Part shown: positions 48,585 through 60,469 of the stretch, in pieces
Position numbering within the stretch: position 1 is the first letter of the stretch
Layout: every line of letters begins with the position of its first letter
Origin: Escallonia rubra
Lineage: Eukaryota; Streptophyta; Magnoliopsida; Escalloniales; Escalloniaceae
Direction of reading: 5' to 3'
Assembly (NCBI GenBank): GCA_033065855.1
Contig: JAVXUO010000730.1
Location: 38,934 to 102,933, forward strand
Length of the DNA: 64,000 bases
Translations under genes and position numbers: made by a program
Notes under the pieces: model-generated
Told to the model about the DNA's origin: nothing
Database searches by the model: none
The model's input: only the letters and a program-made list of their open reading frames with translations

Positions 48585-49143
48585 GGATGCTCAACCATTT
48601 TGACCAAAGCTGCCCACAGGCGCCCCATCTCATCACAAAGCTGGAGCCGGCGCCGGCATACGCTCTTCTCTCATGACATTAACGACAACTGTTGTGCCTT
48701 TCAATGCAATATACAATTAAAATAGACAATTGAAATCAAAACAAATTCCTAAAAAGAGATAATATGAACCCTAACCAAATAAAGCCAAAGTAAATTTGTG
48801 AATAGAAAACCAAAATTTTTAAAATCACATAAAATGAATTAGTGGTATATGCCGTTAAATCGTTAATTGAGGAAGGGTAGAGATAGCCACTTACCTGATT
48901 TGGACGAAATACCCAATATAAAGCTTGCCTACCGCAAGCGTTAGAATCTGTTATGCAAAAGAAAGAGAAAAAGTGAGAGGAAGATCAGATGCAATAGACA
49001 AATCGGTGAAAAGGAAGAGAAATTAACTGAAAAGGCATTTCGAAATCGAGTATCTGAGAGAGAGAAAGATTGACCCAGAGAGAGAGAAACCTGCCCATGT
49101 TTACGGCGGGGCTGTGGCGGGGTTACGGTGGTGTAGCAGAGGC

Positions 49144-49168
49144 GGGGGGGGGGGGGGGGGGGGGGGGG
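49144..49168 (+). repeat. Homopolymer of 25 G
   Basis: An uninterrupted run of 25 guanines in a G/A-rich stretch of CACTA 2. It could form a G-quadruplex and is also a place where sequencing length is unreliable. Confidence 0.9.
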
Positions 49169-50669
49169 CGTGGAGAAGAGAGAGAGAGTAATAGTAGAAA
49201 GCGACGCAAAGAAGAAAAGAAGGAGGTGGTAGGGTTTCTTATTAATGAACTTTTTAGCGACGGATTTTAACCGTCGCTGAAAGTCCGTCGCTAATAATTT
49301 CCAAATTATTTTTTTCAAACCCAAAAAAATTCGATCAAAAATATAAAATCAGGAAAAAAAATTTAGCGACGAAATTTTCGTCGGTAATAATCCGTCGGTA
49401 AAAGTCCATCGCAAAAAGTTTTTACCCACGGATATTCCGTCGGTAAAACCTTTAGTGACGGACTTTTACTAACGGAAAAATCCGTCGCTAAAAGTCCGTC
49501 GAAAAAAGTCAATTTTCTTGTAGTGATTGTATAACCAACAATACATGTTGTACAACCAAGAATGCACGTTGTACAATAAATAATACACGAATAATTTACA
49601 TTGCAAGCCCTATCATCAATGAAACCCAACAACATTGCTGCTAACCCCATCAATCCCACCAGAATTAGCACCACAGCCACAAAGTCTACGCGGGCAACAC
49701 CCTCGACCAATCGCGACCCACCAACAGCCATCACACTGCCCCGCGCCACCACCTACTGACAAGCCACCACTGCAACCGCCACGACCTATCAACCGGCAAC
49801 ACCATCCTGCAGCACCGTCGGTAATGCCCCACCCTACAACACCTTACGGCGTCCCAACAATACCCACCAATGACCACAACATTGTCCCACCAATGGTCAC
49901 CAAAAAGCCCCACCAACGCCCACCAAAACCCGTCACTAGACCACCAAATTGTTGTGGTTGCCAATCTGTGTGATATGTGTGGTTGTCTGGTGTATGGCTG
50001 CAGGTGGTCGCCGATCGATGTGATGTGTGTTTGTATGCGTGTGTGTGTGCGTGAGAGAGAGAGAGATAGAGAGAGGGGAAGTGAGAGAGAGAGAGAGAGA
50101 TGGGGAGTGGAGACCACACTACACCACCGCGACCCACCACTGTCGGCGCACCCACATATAAATCCGGCCCACCCACAACCATCGACGGCCATCTCGGCCC
50201 ATCCACAACCACCAACAACCACCAATCACAAAACCCATAGGCCACCTACGCATCCGGTCTCGAATCAATAGACCCCACCAATGGCCACCATACTGCCCCG
50301 CCACGGCCCAACAATGTCGGACCATTCACATCTATATATGGCCTGCCCACGACCTCCCACGGTCATCCCATCACACCCACAACCACCAACGGCCACCAAT
50401 CATAAAATCGGGATATCTTGCTCCTTGGTGGGTTACACAGTGTTGCTCTGGCCCTAAGGTCAAGGGTTCAAGACCTGAGGAATTGGAAGAGAAAAAAGAT
50501 GACTAACCAATTTTTGTGAGGGCAAAAATGTCTTTTTTGCGTCAAACCGTTAACACCGTTAGAAAAATTGAGTGTCACGGAGCGGAGTGTAATAAAAAAA
50601 GATAGGCGGAGCCGTGTGTAGTTTAGGCCAAACTTCAGGGGTGCCGAGAGTAATTTATCATTTGTTTTA

Positions 50670-51889
50670 TTGGGCTTTATTAATGATTAAGTTCTTCATT
50701 ATTATGGGTGTAGGCCTAATAATATAATAAGCCTAATCTATTTATATAAGTTCAATAACTAGTCCAATGTAGTAAGTTTAGCTCAAATTAATTAGGTCAG
50801 GTACATTGGATAACTAGCCTACTTAGTTAGGTTTAACCCAAGTTAGGTTAGAGTCAAGAAGGTAAGTTAGACTTGAAGATTTGGGGATCGATTTGAGAAA
50901 CAAAGTAATTGGTGTGCAATATGGGAAGTGCTTTACGAATCTGGTATTATCCCTTGCAGTTGATTAAAATAATTACTTATTTTGGGGCATGATAATGCTC
51001 CGAAATTCGTAAAAACTATATATAAAAATTCAAGGGTAAACCGGCTAGTTTTTGACTAACCAGCTGGTTAATTGACTTATGTCAATCTGAGATTTTATGT
51101 AATATTTTGACTTATCTTCAGCATCACAGATTGACATATCCAATCTTATCAGATTCTGCGACCCTGAGCTCTATAAATAGAGGCATTGATCTTCATTTTC
51201 GAGGGTCTTGAACTTTGATAGTTTATTCTCTTTAGAGCTTGCGTATCATTTCTCCGTGAAGTGATACCTATCTCTCTTAAAAAATTTAGCCGTTCATAGT
51301 CACTTTAAAAGTCCTTATAGTCTTTGCATTGTGAATCCTTCAAAGAGTGTCTGTGAGTGTTTCAGACAAGCTACTTTAAGAGGTAATCTTTAATAGTTTT
51401 CTAGTGTAGAGAAAATCACGTAAAATAGGCTCCCATCATGTAGTCATATTTTTATTCGGGAAAAAAAAAAGTCTTTTACATTTCTTTGTCTAAGTCTAGG
51501 CTCGAAACGTAGGCTACTTTCCATAGGCCAGAGTCGAACTACGGTAATTTTTATTCCAATAAGTCCAACTGGATACGTAAGCAATTCAATCTCTAATGTC
51601 GAGTTCAAGCCAATAACATAAAAATAAACTTAGGTTAGTTTATCATATTTTTTTACGCTACATGTTTCTAAAGCCAATAACCAATAGAAATTAAGTAGAG
51701 ACCGAAGTAGCGTGGCAGGTGCCTAACACCTTTCCTTTGCATAACTTAGTCTGGAGCCCATCTCCCGATTTTCGATAGATTAGTTATTATTTTGAACACT
51801 TTAGAGTCATTTTTAAGGTTTTTCTTATGTTCTCAATTTTCTTGTAATTAAATTAAGACCTTAAACAATATATAGCTCATCATTTAAAG
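50670..51889. other. Intergenic spacer between MULE 2 and the gene B 3' flank
   Basis: No coding frame or transposon terminus is recognised. Confidence 0.5.
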
Positions 51890-52584
51890 TTCTAGGCATG
51901 TCATTACGGTACAAGAATCCAAACATTCTTCACTTGATTTTGGTAAAACTGCATATCGGTCAAAGTTATGATGCATCTTTTTCCTTTCTGAGTTGTTTTA
52001 GACGGTAGACTGATATTACTCAAACTTGAGCTAAAGTGTATTCTACGTATTGAGCTACTTATCAATATGATTCTCATTGGCTTGATTTGTAGGCCAATTT
52101 GAAATTTTGAAAATTTTTGAACTCATTCTCTTTCTTTGTTTTCTTAAAAGTAGAATCTATTACACTTTGCTAAATTATTTGATTGACAGTTATGAGATTG
52201 CATTGCATCCCGTGCATTCCACGAATCCATGCGAGGTCCTTCAGCAAATTTAAATTAGACGTCTACCTCGTATAGGCCCAGTGATCAGAGTGTCTACCTC
52301 TTAGTTTTGGCAAGTCTAAGTCGGTTTAGCTGCTTGATCGAATTATGATAAAGTTTCCCCAGGAAAATTTAAATTTCATACATTGTTTCATAGCTTGAAT
52401 GAAAAGTTGCCCCCGTGAGTTCATGAGTTTCTTCAGCATTTTGCGAATAGCTGTTATTATGCAACGTACAAAGAAGAACCAACTCACAATTTTGCTTCAA
52501 ACAATATCGAAGAATTTTAAGCTTCGACTTACCTTAATCGACAACTAACCAACATTAGAGTACCTCGGTTGGCAGGAAAAGCCG
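51890..52584 (-). other. 3'-flank module of gene B (putative 3' UTR region)
   Basis: The sequence matches the 3' flank of gene A (24620-25170 and 25190-25500). At 52533-52528 the minus strand shows a consensus 5' splice site, AAG/GTAAGT, 52 nt after the stop codon. Gene A has the same site 56 nt after its stop. No acceptor or polyadenylation site can be fixed by eye. Confidence 0.5.
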
Positions 52585-55500
52585 TCAAAATTGTTTTGTT
52601 ATGGAAAATGAAGATCGACTTTGTACAGATCCTGCAAATGTGGAGGAAGTGAACTGGGCAGATGTGGAGGAAGAGTCATTGGGCGCTGCATCTGATGATT
52701 GAAGAAGGGTTTCAGCCTCAGTAGAGTTCTCGGATCGCATCTCATTATATTTGTCTCTCACAGACTGATGCATCAAGTCATCACCATAAATACTAGGATC
52801 TATGTTTGCTTCCTGAACACTGATATGACCTTTAAGCATGCCCAGTACTGCAGACATTGTGGGCCTAAGCGCAGGAGATGGATTAGTGCACAGCAGAGCA
52901 ATCTTGACCACTCTCATTGCCTCCTTTTGGTTGAAATTTGAACCCAGTTTTGGATCCATTAGCTCCATCAAACTCCCTTTCCTTTGTAGAACAAAAGCCT
53001 AAAATAAAATAAACCATGAGACATGCTAACCTCCACAACAGTATCAAACACTGACCACCGTAATGGTTATGAGACATAACTAAAAAATGCTAAGACGCAG
53101 GCGCTCTTACCCAGTCGAGAAGACAAACATACTCCTCACCAAGACGATATTTTACGTTGTTCATTCCAGCAACTATCTCCAGCGCAACCACCCCAAAACT
53201 GTAGACGTCTGCTTTGTAGGTTAAGTAACCCCAGAGTGCATATTCTGGTGCCATGTAACCTCTGTAGCAATGGTCTCGCAAAGCCGAAGTAACCACGTAT
53301 TATTCTAATTCTTCTTTTGAATGAGCAACTTCTAATTAAGCAACAAGATTTAGGAATATACTCGGATAAGGAAGAAAATGACATCTTACATTGTTCCAGC
53401 AACTCTAGTGCTAATGTGGGTATTTTCCTCTTCATCAAGCTTGGCCAAACCAAAGTCGGATATCTTTGCGTTAAGGTTACTATCAAGCAATACATTGGTA
53501 GCTTTGATGTCTCTATGAACAATTCTTAGAGGAGATTCCTCATGCAGATACACCAATCCTTTTGCTATGCCAATACAAATTCTTTGTCTGGTAGGCCAAT
53601 CCAAATATAAAGGCGATCCCTTTGGACCTGATATTTTCAAATGTAGCACAACCAGATCTTTTTAAATGTAACAAGAAATGTACAGGTTAACAGTTTGTGG
53701 GTAATTGACATTTTGTTCTGCACATTCTTGATAAGTTTGATAAAGGTAATGTATTTAAACACTTAAACATTGACTTACCGAATAGAGAATGGGCGAGGCT
53801 GTTGTTCTCCATGTACTCATACACCAACAGTAACTGCTTGCCTTCTATACAGCACCCATACAATCTTACAAGATTTGGGTGCTGTAAACCAGAAATCATG
53901 CCTATTTCATTCACAAACTCGCGACTTCCTTGCTTTGATTTGGAAGAAAGTTGCTTAACAGCAATTACTGTGCCATCTAATAATAGACCCTGTCATTGAA
54001 AAAGAAGTGTAGGTTTTAAGTAAAGCATTCATATTTAATAATCACATGACAGGAAATTAAGTGCAAAAAACTACCTTGTAGACAGAACCAAAACCACCTT
54101 CTCCAAGCTTATTTGCAGCGTCAAAGTTGTTTGTAGCAACTTTAATCTGCCTATACGTGAAAAAGCCAGTTTGCAAATCTAATCCTCTCAGATCTACAGA
54201 AGACAAGTTAAGTTTATGAAGTGCTTTTTACAGTTTATGAAGCAATGAACTGCATCTTCACCTGTCCTCTATCTTGCTCTCTCTCTAAAGTAATTTCTTC
54301 TTGAATAAAGAGAACTAGAAAACTGTGAAGTCCCTAAGACGGTGGTTTACTTGACAACGAGAGAATTGAATTGCAGCCGCACTATAAAATGTGTTTATAG
54401 CAGTTCAAATATGGTGTATGAAGTACTGCGAAGAATGGTCACTAATTAAACATCATACTGCAATTCAAGTTCTCACAGATATAAAATTTTGGTACTTTCT
54501 TTCAAATCAAACTGAATTGATGCGGTAAAATTACAAAACCTTGTTCCCCTGATCTTCTGCCTCCTAAATGCCCACTCCACCGAGCAATACCAATAAGTGT
54601 GAGAATGAGGCATAACCCTGAAGTCGAAACTCCAACAGCAATGATTATCTTCTTTTTTCTGTTTTCAGGAGGCTTGAAATCTACACAACAGCAAAATAGA
54701 CGCACTACCATGTCAAATGATTGTAGCACATGCAGTCTTTTTATAATGATCCGAGCAATCTCATATCTGGCATTCCCATAAGAATATATCGAACTATTCA
54801 AGTTGGATCAAAGACTGATAGAACTGATATACAGTAAAAAGAGAACGACGAACCAGATTCTATGGAAATAGCAGATACCAGAGGGCCATAAATTCCTCTA
54901 ATCGGGACAGCGGTTGTCCCTTTCCCAGTGTATTGAAAGCGGATTTCTAAGGTTGTATTACTCACAACTGCTTTAAATATTCTTTTCACGGCCTCATCAA
55001 CCCTCTGTGCTTCATTTTTGATATCAAAGTCCTTCAGTTTCCGTTCAGCCTGTCAAAAGCTATTGCATTGCAATCATAGAGATTTTTACTTCTTCCCTCC
55101 CCAAAAAAATTAAGTTCTTAATTCTTTTGCCTTCTCAAGTAAATTTCAAATATACATTTCTAGTCTTCTAAACACTAAAGATGTCAAAAGCATCTCTTTT
55201 ATGAAGGGACGGAGGTAATAATACTATGTACTAAAAGATGTACTAGATAATGTTTTAGGCTACCTGTATATAAACATCAAAGACTCGTCTTCCAAGGCTC
55301 TGATAAGATCGATTGTCTCTGAAAATTATCTCGGCAAAGTGAAGCGTGACAGTATAGTCTCCATTTGCTAAGCAACGGGCATAATAAGTGAGAGATAAGG
55401 GAGAGAGCCGAGCTGTTGTGTACAATTCCGAGTCGTCCATCCTTAGAACAGATACGTTCTTTGCTGTGAAGTTATCTAATGTTTTATTACGGTCCCAAAA

Positions 55501-58500
55501 TAGTCCGGTGCTACTAGTACCCCAGTTTTCTGCGGAAGGAACAAATTTTGCTGAACCTGCTGTGTTTTGATCAGCTTCATATGTTGTGTATCCAATGGTA
55601 GTCCTCCTTCCACCGCAATTAATGTGCAATGCATACAAATCTATGAAAAAGGAACACATAAGAATTGTTGATTAACAATAATAAAAGTGGTAGAAAAAGA
55701 GAACGGGAAGCCCTTTGTTTTCCCCTTCGTTTGATATTGCAAGTAATACTGGTTTAAATATTGGTCACCAATGGAGGGGAAAAAACATTCCTCATTATCC
55801 TTTTGCGGAAAACAGCTAGACATAAAATCAACATATAAGTATGTGCTCAATTTTAAAAGTTATTTGCTTACCCGTTGAACAAGGACTCAGGCACCTACCA
55901 AGTACTCTGGATTAAGTCATACAGAAAGAGATAATTAATCAGTAGACCAAACCAAGCTTTAATCAATTGATTGTTACTAAAAGATGAATTTATCTTACGA
56001 GTTGTTCCCTCCAGAAAAGCTTCTGTACAAATTTCTGATGGAACCACAGAAGGTAACTTTTAGTTGAGCTTAAACTCAAATCGAACATAGAAGAGTACAT
56101 GATGCACAGGGGCTTACAAGGTTTCTCGACAATTCAGTGGCACAGAGCTTTCCGAAAAATTGTTGTAAGAAAGATCTATTTCGCTGCATGCAAAGCATAC
56201 AAGTTTAATCATACTTGGTAGAATATATATGTGAAGAACATCAGGTGTCTTATGTCAAACTAGAAATGAAAATAGATAAAGTGCGGAAGATTTAAGTCAG
56301 AGATATCATGAGACATTTGTAGGCACTAAAAGTAGGAGAAGTTGTATTTGGTTCGGGGCCTTTGGCACTTGCAAGCATCTGTACCCCTACGTACCAAGCA
56401 GTTTTAACAATACATATCTTGCAGTGTATCTCCGGGAGGTTTATGAAGAGTGAACAACAGTTAAGGTAGGACGAAGAACACTAGTTTGTTCAGGATGGAA
56501 AAGCAAGGAAAGCAACAACAACCAAGCAGAGCCACACAGGTATAAATAATTATGACCATTTCTCAGTGTCCAGAACGAATTTACCAATGGCATTGCCTCT
56601 CAGAAAAGGGATAGCCAGGTAGGTACTCCCGGAGTCCTTCGCAGGGTCATGGAAGGATACTTCCAAACTCTTAGCATAGCAAATGTGATTTGGGGTAGAT
56701 TTGTTGGCATGCATGTACGACCATAATCTCTCATATTAGAAGCATGAGCGCCAACTTATACAAGACCACTCTCAAATATGGAATTAAAAACATACTATCG
56801 AGAAGCATGAGCTTCAACTTATACAAGAGAAGTCTCAAATATAGGATTAAAAACATACTATCGAGTATCTTTGCCCTTGATCCAGTCCGGAATGGGCCCT
56901 GTTAAGCTGTTGCCAGTCAGATACCTAAAATATGAAACATGAAATTTCGCCTATGGTTAAATTATCATGTTTTAAATACTCCAAACACAATGCAGACTGA
57001 AACAAGGTAAGGTTTAAAATCAAGAAGAATCTGATAAATTGCATGGCCCTCATATAATGAAAAGTGAGAAAAGGCAACTTATGCAATTCAAATTAAATAA
57101 TTCTGTACTGAATAACAAGAGCGTACAAGTCCTTCAAATCTTGTAGACCTCCAAGATTCGGAATCTCTCCTTCCAACTTGTTAAAGCTAAGGTCTCTGTT
57201 CATGACCAAGATATAAATGTTAGAAACACTGGTTATGAAGAATAAGACTGCATATGAAGAATAAGAAACAGTGGTTATGAAGAATAAGACTGCATATGAA
57301 GAATAAGAAACAGTGGTTATGAAGAATAAGACTCCAAACACACTGTATGGCCCATGAATGTTAAGAAACTGATTAGTAGTATTAGTGATGCAACCCCAAG
57401 TTCTTCATTCAGGTTATTTGCGAGTTCAATTAGGCAATAACTTTCTTCCGTCTCTTTCACCACAGAGACAATGATAGCCGGCAATTTAGCGGACTTCATC
57501 AGGCACAATAGGATTCTGATGAGTTTGACTTAAGTTCATCTGGTATTGAAATTCCAAGTGTGTAGATGACGTCGTACGCACTGTGCAATTCGAAGCCATT
57601 ATGTGATCGTAAGTGTTTACTTGAGTTATGAACTTATACTAAAACAGTTCTTTGTTCCTAAATAATTAATTATGACTTTAATGTCTTTGGATTCACAGTG
57701 TTATTATGCAATCGAATATGTACAAATGGAACTCGGGAAAATGTTAAGAAAATAAAACTGGAAGTGGAAGAGTTACAATGTATTCAATGCCGTCATATCT
57801 GCTATATAATCAGGGATCTTGCCAGATATATTACAGCTCCTCAGCATCCTGCAACATAGACCAAAGTTGCCAGACATTATGACTGGAGAATAGAGTTAAA
57901 AAACTTTGAACTTAGTATTTGTCTGCAATCATGTCTATGACTCACAACTTGTTCATTCCAGTCATGTTACTTAGCATTGGAAATTCTGAACCTTCTCCAG
58001 TTAAGTCACTAATCCTTCTGCAAACAGAGCTCGGTTACACAAATGTCTTTCACCGCAATATTGATCTTATTGGGACAAGAACCGATAACCCGACCGAAAT
58101 CACGCAACTTTTTCTTGGCAAAAAAAGAAGAAATAAATCCAGCAACTTAGCAAGACATTAAAAAGCATAACTTACAATTCAGTTAAATTGCTCAAGAGGG
58201 AAATGCTAGGATGTATGGGGCCTTCAAAACCACTAGCCTGGATCGCTCTGTTAGTTACAGATATCGTGTAAACTAAATCTGAGCGGGAAATATTACTATT
58301 CAAAACTGGTAATGAATAGTCGTAGCAAAATAACTTACAATTTCTGAAGTTGTTTCCAGTTCTCAAAACTTGGTATTTTCCCAGTAAAGTTGTTGCCGCT
58401 TAGCCTACTGCACTGCCTCAATGTATTAACCACGTGGGAAAGCGCGGGGAAGAAGAAAAAGGGAACAAAAAATAGAAAAGACCAAATTCAACTTTAGTAA

Positions 58501-60100
58501 TTTACTTACAGTTCTGTCAACCTGGTTAGCTTATTGAGCTCCAATGGCAACCCTCCAGTGAGATTGTTGGCAATGAAAACGCTACAATGAGAAATAGAAA
58601 GAAGAGGGGGATGAAGGTACAAGCCACTGAATAAACTTGATTCCTACATAGAAAGAAGAATGTCATTAGACATATGTGGTAGAGAAAGGCCTCACAGATT
58701 CTCTAAATTGACCAGTTTGCCTAGCTCAGCTGGAAGAGTCCCATTAAACCGGTTGTTCTCTAAACTCCTAAAAATTTAAATCCCTTTCAGCTACTACATT
58801 ACTCGAATGAATAAAACTCCATAGTATTTCTTCTCTTCGAAGACCTTTTTCTGTGTGCTGACGAATGTTTGTGTGTGTGTATAGAGAGACGGAGTGATGC
58901 TATAGACATACATATATACGAGAGTGGTTATGTTTCCCAAGTACGTTGGGATTGGTCCTGACAAGCGATTCACAATGGCAGCCCTGCCGTAGTTTCACCA
59001 TATTAAGATAAAAATTGAGGGTGTTGAGAGCTTTGACTAACTTTAAACGTATTTTGCAAGAACAACTCACAAAACTTCCAATTTCGTAGAAGCCCACTCG
59101 GGGGGGATCGTACCACTGAGGTAGTTGAGACTTAGATCACTGCAAACATTAGATAGCAATATTATGCTACTGAAAACATAAAATGTCAACCTAAATGCAT
59201 GATAAACAAGCGCGATTCGGAAAAGCCATACATGTATTTGATAAAAGGTAACTTCGCCAGTGATGGTGGAAGCATACCCGCAAGATCCTGCCCTTGGAGA
59301 ACTCTGTTTCAGCAAGAAGAAGGTCCAAGATGAGATGAAGTTCTAAGTGAACAAAAACGAATGATGAGAATGATACTTTGGCCTCCACATAAACGTTGAC
59401 TCATAAAGTTCAAATTTTGATTGTTTCTTTCCTATGATTGGAGTGTGTCAGAATATAGGAACTGAGAAGAGAAAAGTTTTCAGTGTTGAAAAGAAGTTTA
59501 CATGTGCGTGACGTGACACACCCCATCAGAGCAATTGCCGCAGTAGAGAGTGTTGTTATACACTGGTAGGTCTTTCCTCTTTGGTGTACTCCAGTTCGAG
59601 TTCCCATCACAAGGATTCAGATTGAAATCCCAGTCATTTTTGCCCAATTGTTCAGCTATTTCCTTGAGAGCATTCACTGCACAGATTAAACGAAGTGGTT
59701 ACTATCAGAATATCAAAATTTGTTGTTAATATCAGAATTGTGGCTAATTCAACAAAGTGGTTGCAGCAATATAAGAGACTTAAGTAAGAAGCTGCAGCAT
59801 TTTACAGGGAGGAGCAGAAAAGGAAAACGATTCGGTCTCAGTTGCCATAGGATACTAAACAGAGGATAATGGCTGGAATTGATAGGTCTAGTGCGTTTAG
59901 AATTTCTAAAGTTACTTGTTCTACCTGCAAATTCACAGAAGAAAAACAAAGTGAACGAAGAACATGAAAGAAGCCTTGCCTTCCTCATCAGGAAGCTTCC
60001 CAGTCTCTGCTCTAGTGCCACTTGCTTCAAAGCATAGTAGGATAGACAAGATGAGCGTGAGAATTGAGATGATTCTTGTCATAGCCAGTACTGTTTCCAT
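52585..60100 (-). CDS. Gene B: LRR-malectin receptor-like kinase, 24 exons, 1018 aa
   Basis: Compact, intact paralogue of gene A; a plasma-membrane Ser/Thr receptor kinase of the LRR-VIII-2 group. Exons: 60100-59980, 59676-59502, 59303-59232, 59139-59071, 58983-58912, 58767-58696, 58581-58510, 58407-58339, 58247-58176, 58017-57946, 57848-57777, 57195-57127, 56924-56859, 56183-56118, 56034-55999, 55906-55872, 55640-55264, 55049-54854, 54680-54540, 54193-54075, 53989-53779, 53627-53390, 53261-53111, 52998-52585. They total 3057 nt in one frame ending TAA. Signal peptide (1-30), LRR cap with paired Cys (41-98), LRRs each on its own 66-72-bp exon (99-379), malectin-like domain starting ALHINCGG (404-594), membrane segment about 606-627, kinase with [10 protein letters not shown], Lys693, HRD at 789-791, DFG at 809-811 and APE at 835-837. 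The RD motif and all catalytic residues suggest an active kinase. The tail is Ser-rich ([11 protein letters not shown]). Intron 1 uses a GC donor. The start ATG precedes the hydrophobic signal sequence and matches gene A. Confidence 0.94.
57231..57336. repeat. 42-bp tandem repeat in intron 11 of gene B
   Basis: About 2.5 units of a 42-bp sequence starting GTTATGAAGAATAAGACTGC. Gene A lacks the array. With extra unmatched sequence at about 57340-57700, it makes intron 11 of B roughly twice as long as in A. Confidence 0.9.
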
Positions 60101-60469
60101 CTCTTTTTCTTTTCTTGAGCTAATAGAAACTCATCCAAATCTTTATGCTTCTCATGACAGACTCGTGCAAGATTAATTCTTCATTTCTCATTGTCTACAG
60201 TACATAAGAGAAATCATGATTGACTTTTCATATCACATGCAGAAGAACAATTCAAACTTGCTTGGACCGCCTACCATAACTTATCCATCATCACTCTCCA
60301 ACCACAACCCAACCCAAAAATCTAATTGACATATTTTGACCTCTGCTCTCCTATTTTGAGGAGAATAGTAAAACTTCAGCTGAAGAATTGTAGGGAGATA
60401 TGTCATCTAGAAGGACATTTCGGAAATTGGACAGACATGGCAATTGCAAATTTGTAGTTTTACTGTTAA
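60101..60469 (-). promoter_or_regulatory. Proximal 5' flank of gene B
   Basis: About 370 bp that resembles the proximal flank of gene A. Similarity stops at the CTAG terminus of the Helitron-like element at 60470, so distal promoter sequence differs between A and B. No core promoter element is assigned. Confidence 0.5.

Larger units (their letters stand above)
46104..49525. mobile_element. CACTA (En/Spm) element 2, non-autonomous, 3422 bp
   Basis: The left end is CACTACAAGAAAATCC and the right end TTTTCTTGTAGTG, with the exact 3-bp duplication ATT (46101-46103 and 49526-49528). Both subterminal zones (46115-46560 and 49245-49510) are arrays of direct and inverted TTTTAGCGACGGA words. No transposase frame is visible. 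The interior holds a (TA)n tract, a 197-bp tandem duplication and a 25-G run. The subterminal motif differs from CACTA 1 (GTGACAA), so the two belong to different families. Confidence 0.93.
45839..50660. mobile_element. Second MULE, non-autonomous, with nested CACTA 2
   Basis: Imperfect terminal inverted repeats of about 90 bp: GGGTAAATTACACAGGC at the left; the right end, reversed, reads TGATAAATTACTCTCGG. Both share CACGGCTCCGCCTATCT and TTTTATTACACTC. The target duplication is TTTGTTTTA (45830-45838 and 50661-50669), extendable to ten bases. The original interior (46000-46100 and 49530-50540) is rich in CCACCA/CGGCC words and has a GAGAGA tract near 50055-50100. It has no transposase, and frames there occur on both strands from composition alone. 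Confidence 0.85.

Noticed and set aside
49635..50325. Several overlapping open frames of 100-160 codons on both strands
   Set aside because: They arise from CCACCA/GGTGGT-rich low-complexity DNA inside a MULE, are Pro/His- or Trp/Gly-rich depending on strand and show no domain.
50440..50515. Possible tRNA-derived SINE (GGGTTCAAGACC word)
   Set aside because: Only a B-box-like word is present. No A box, poly(A)/T end or target duplication could be found.
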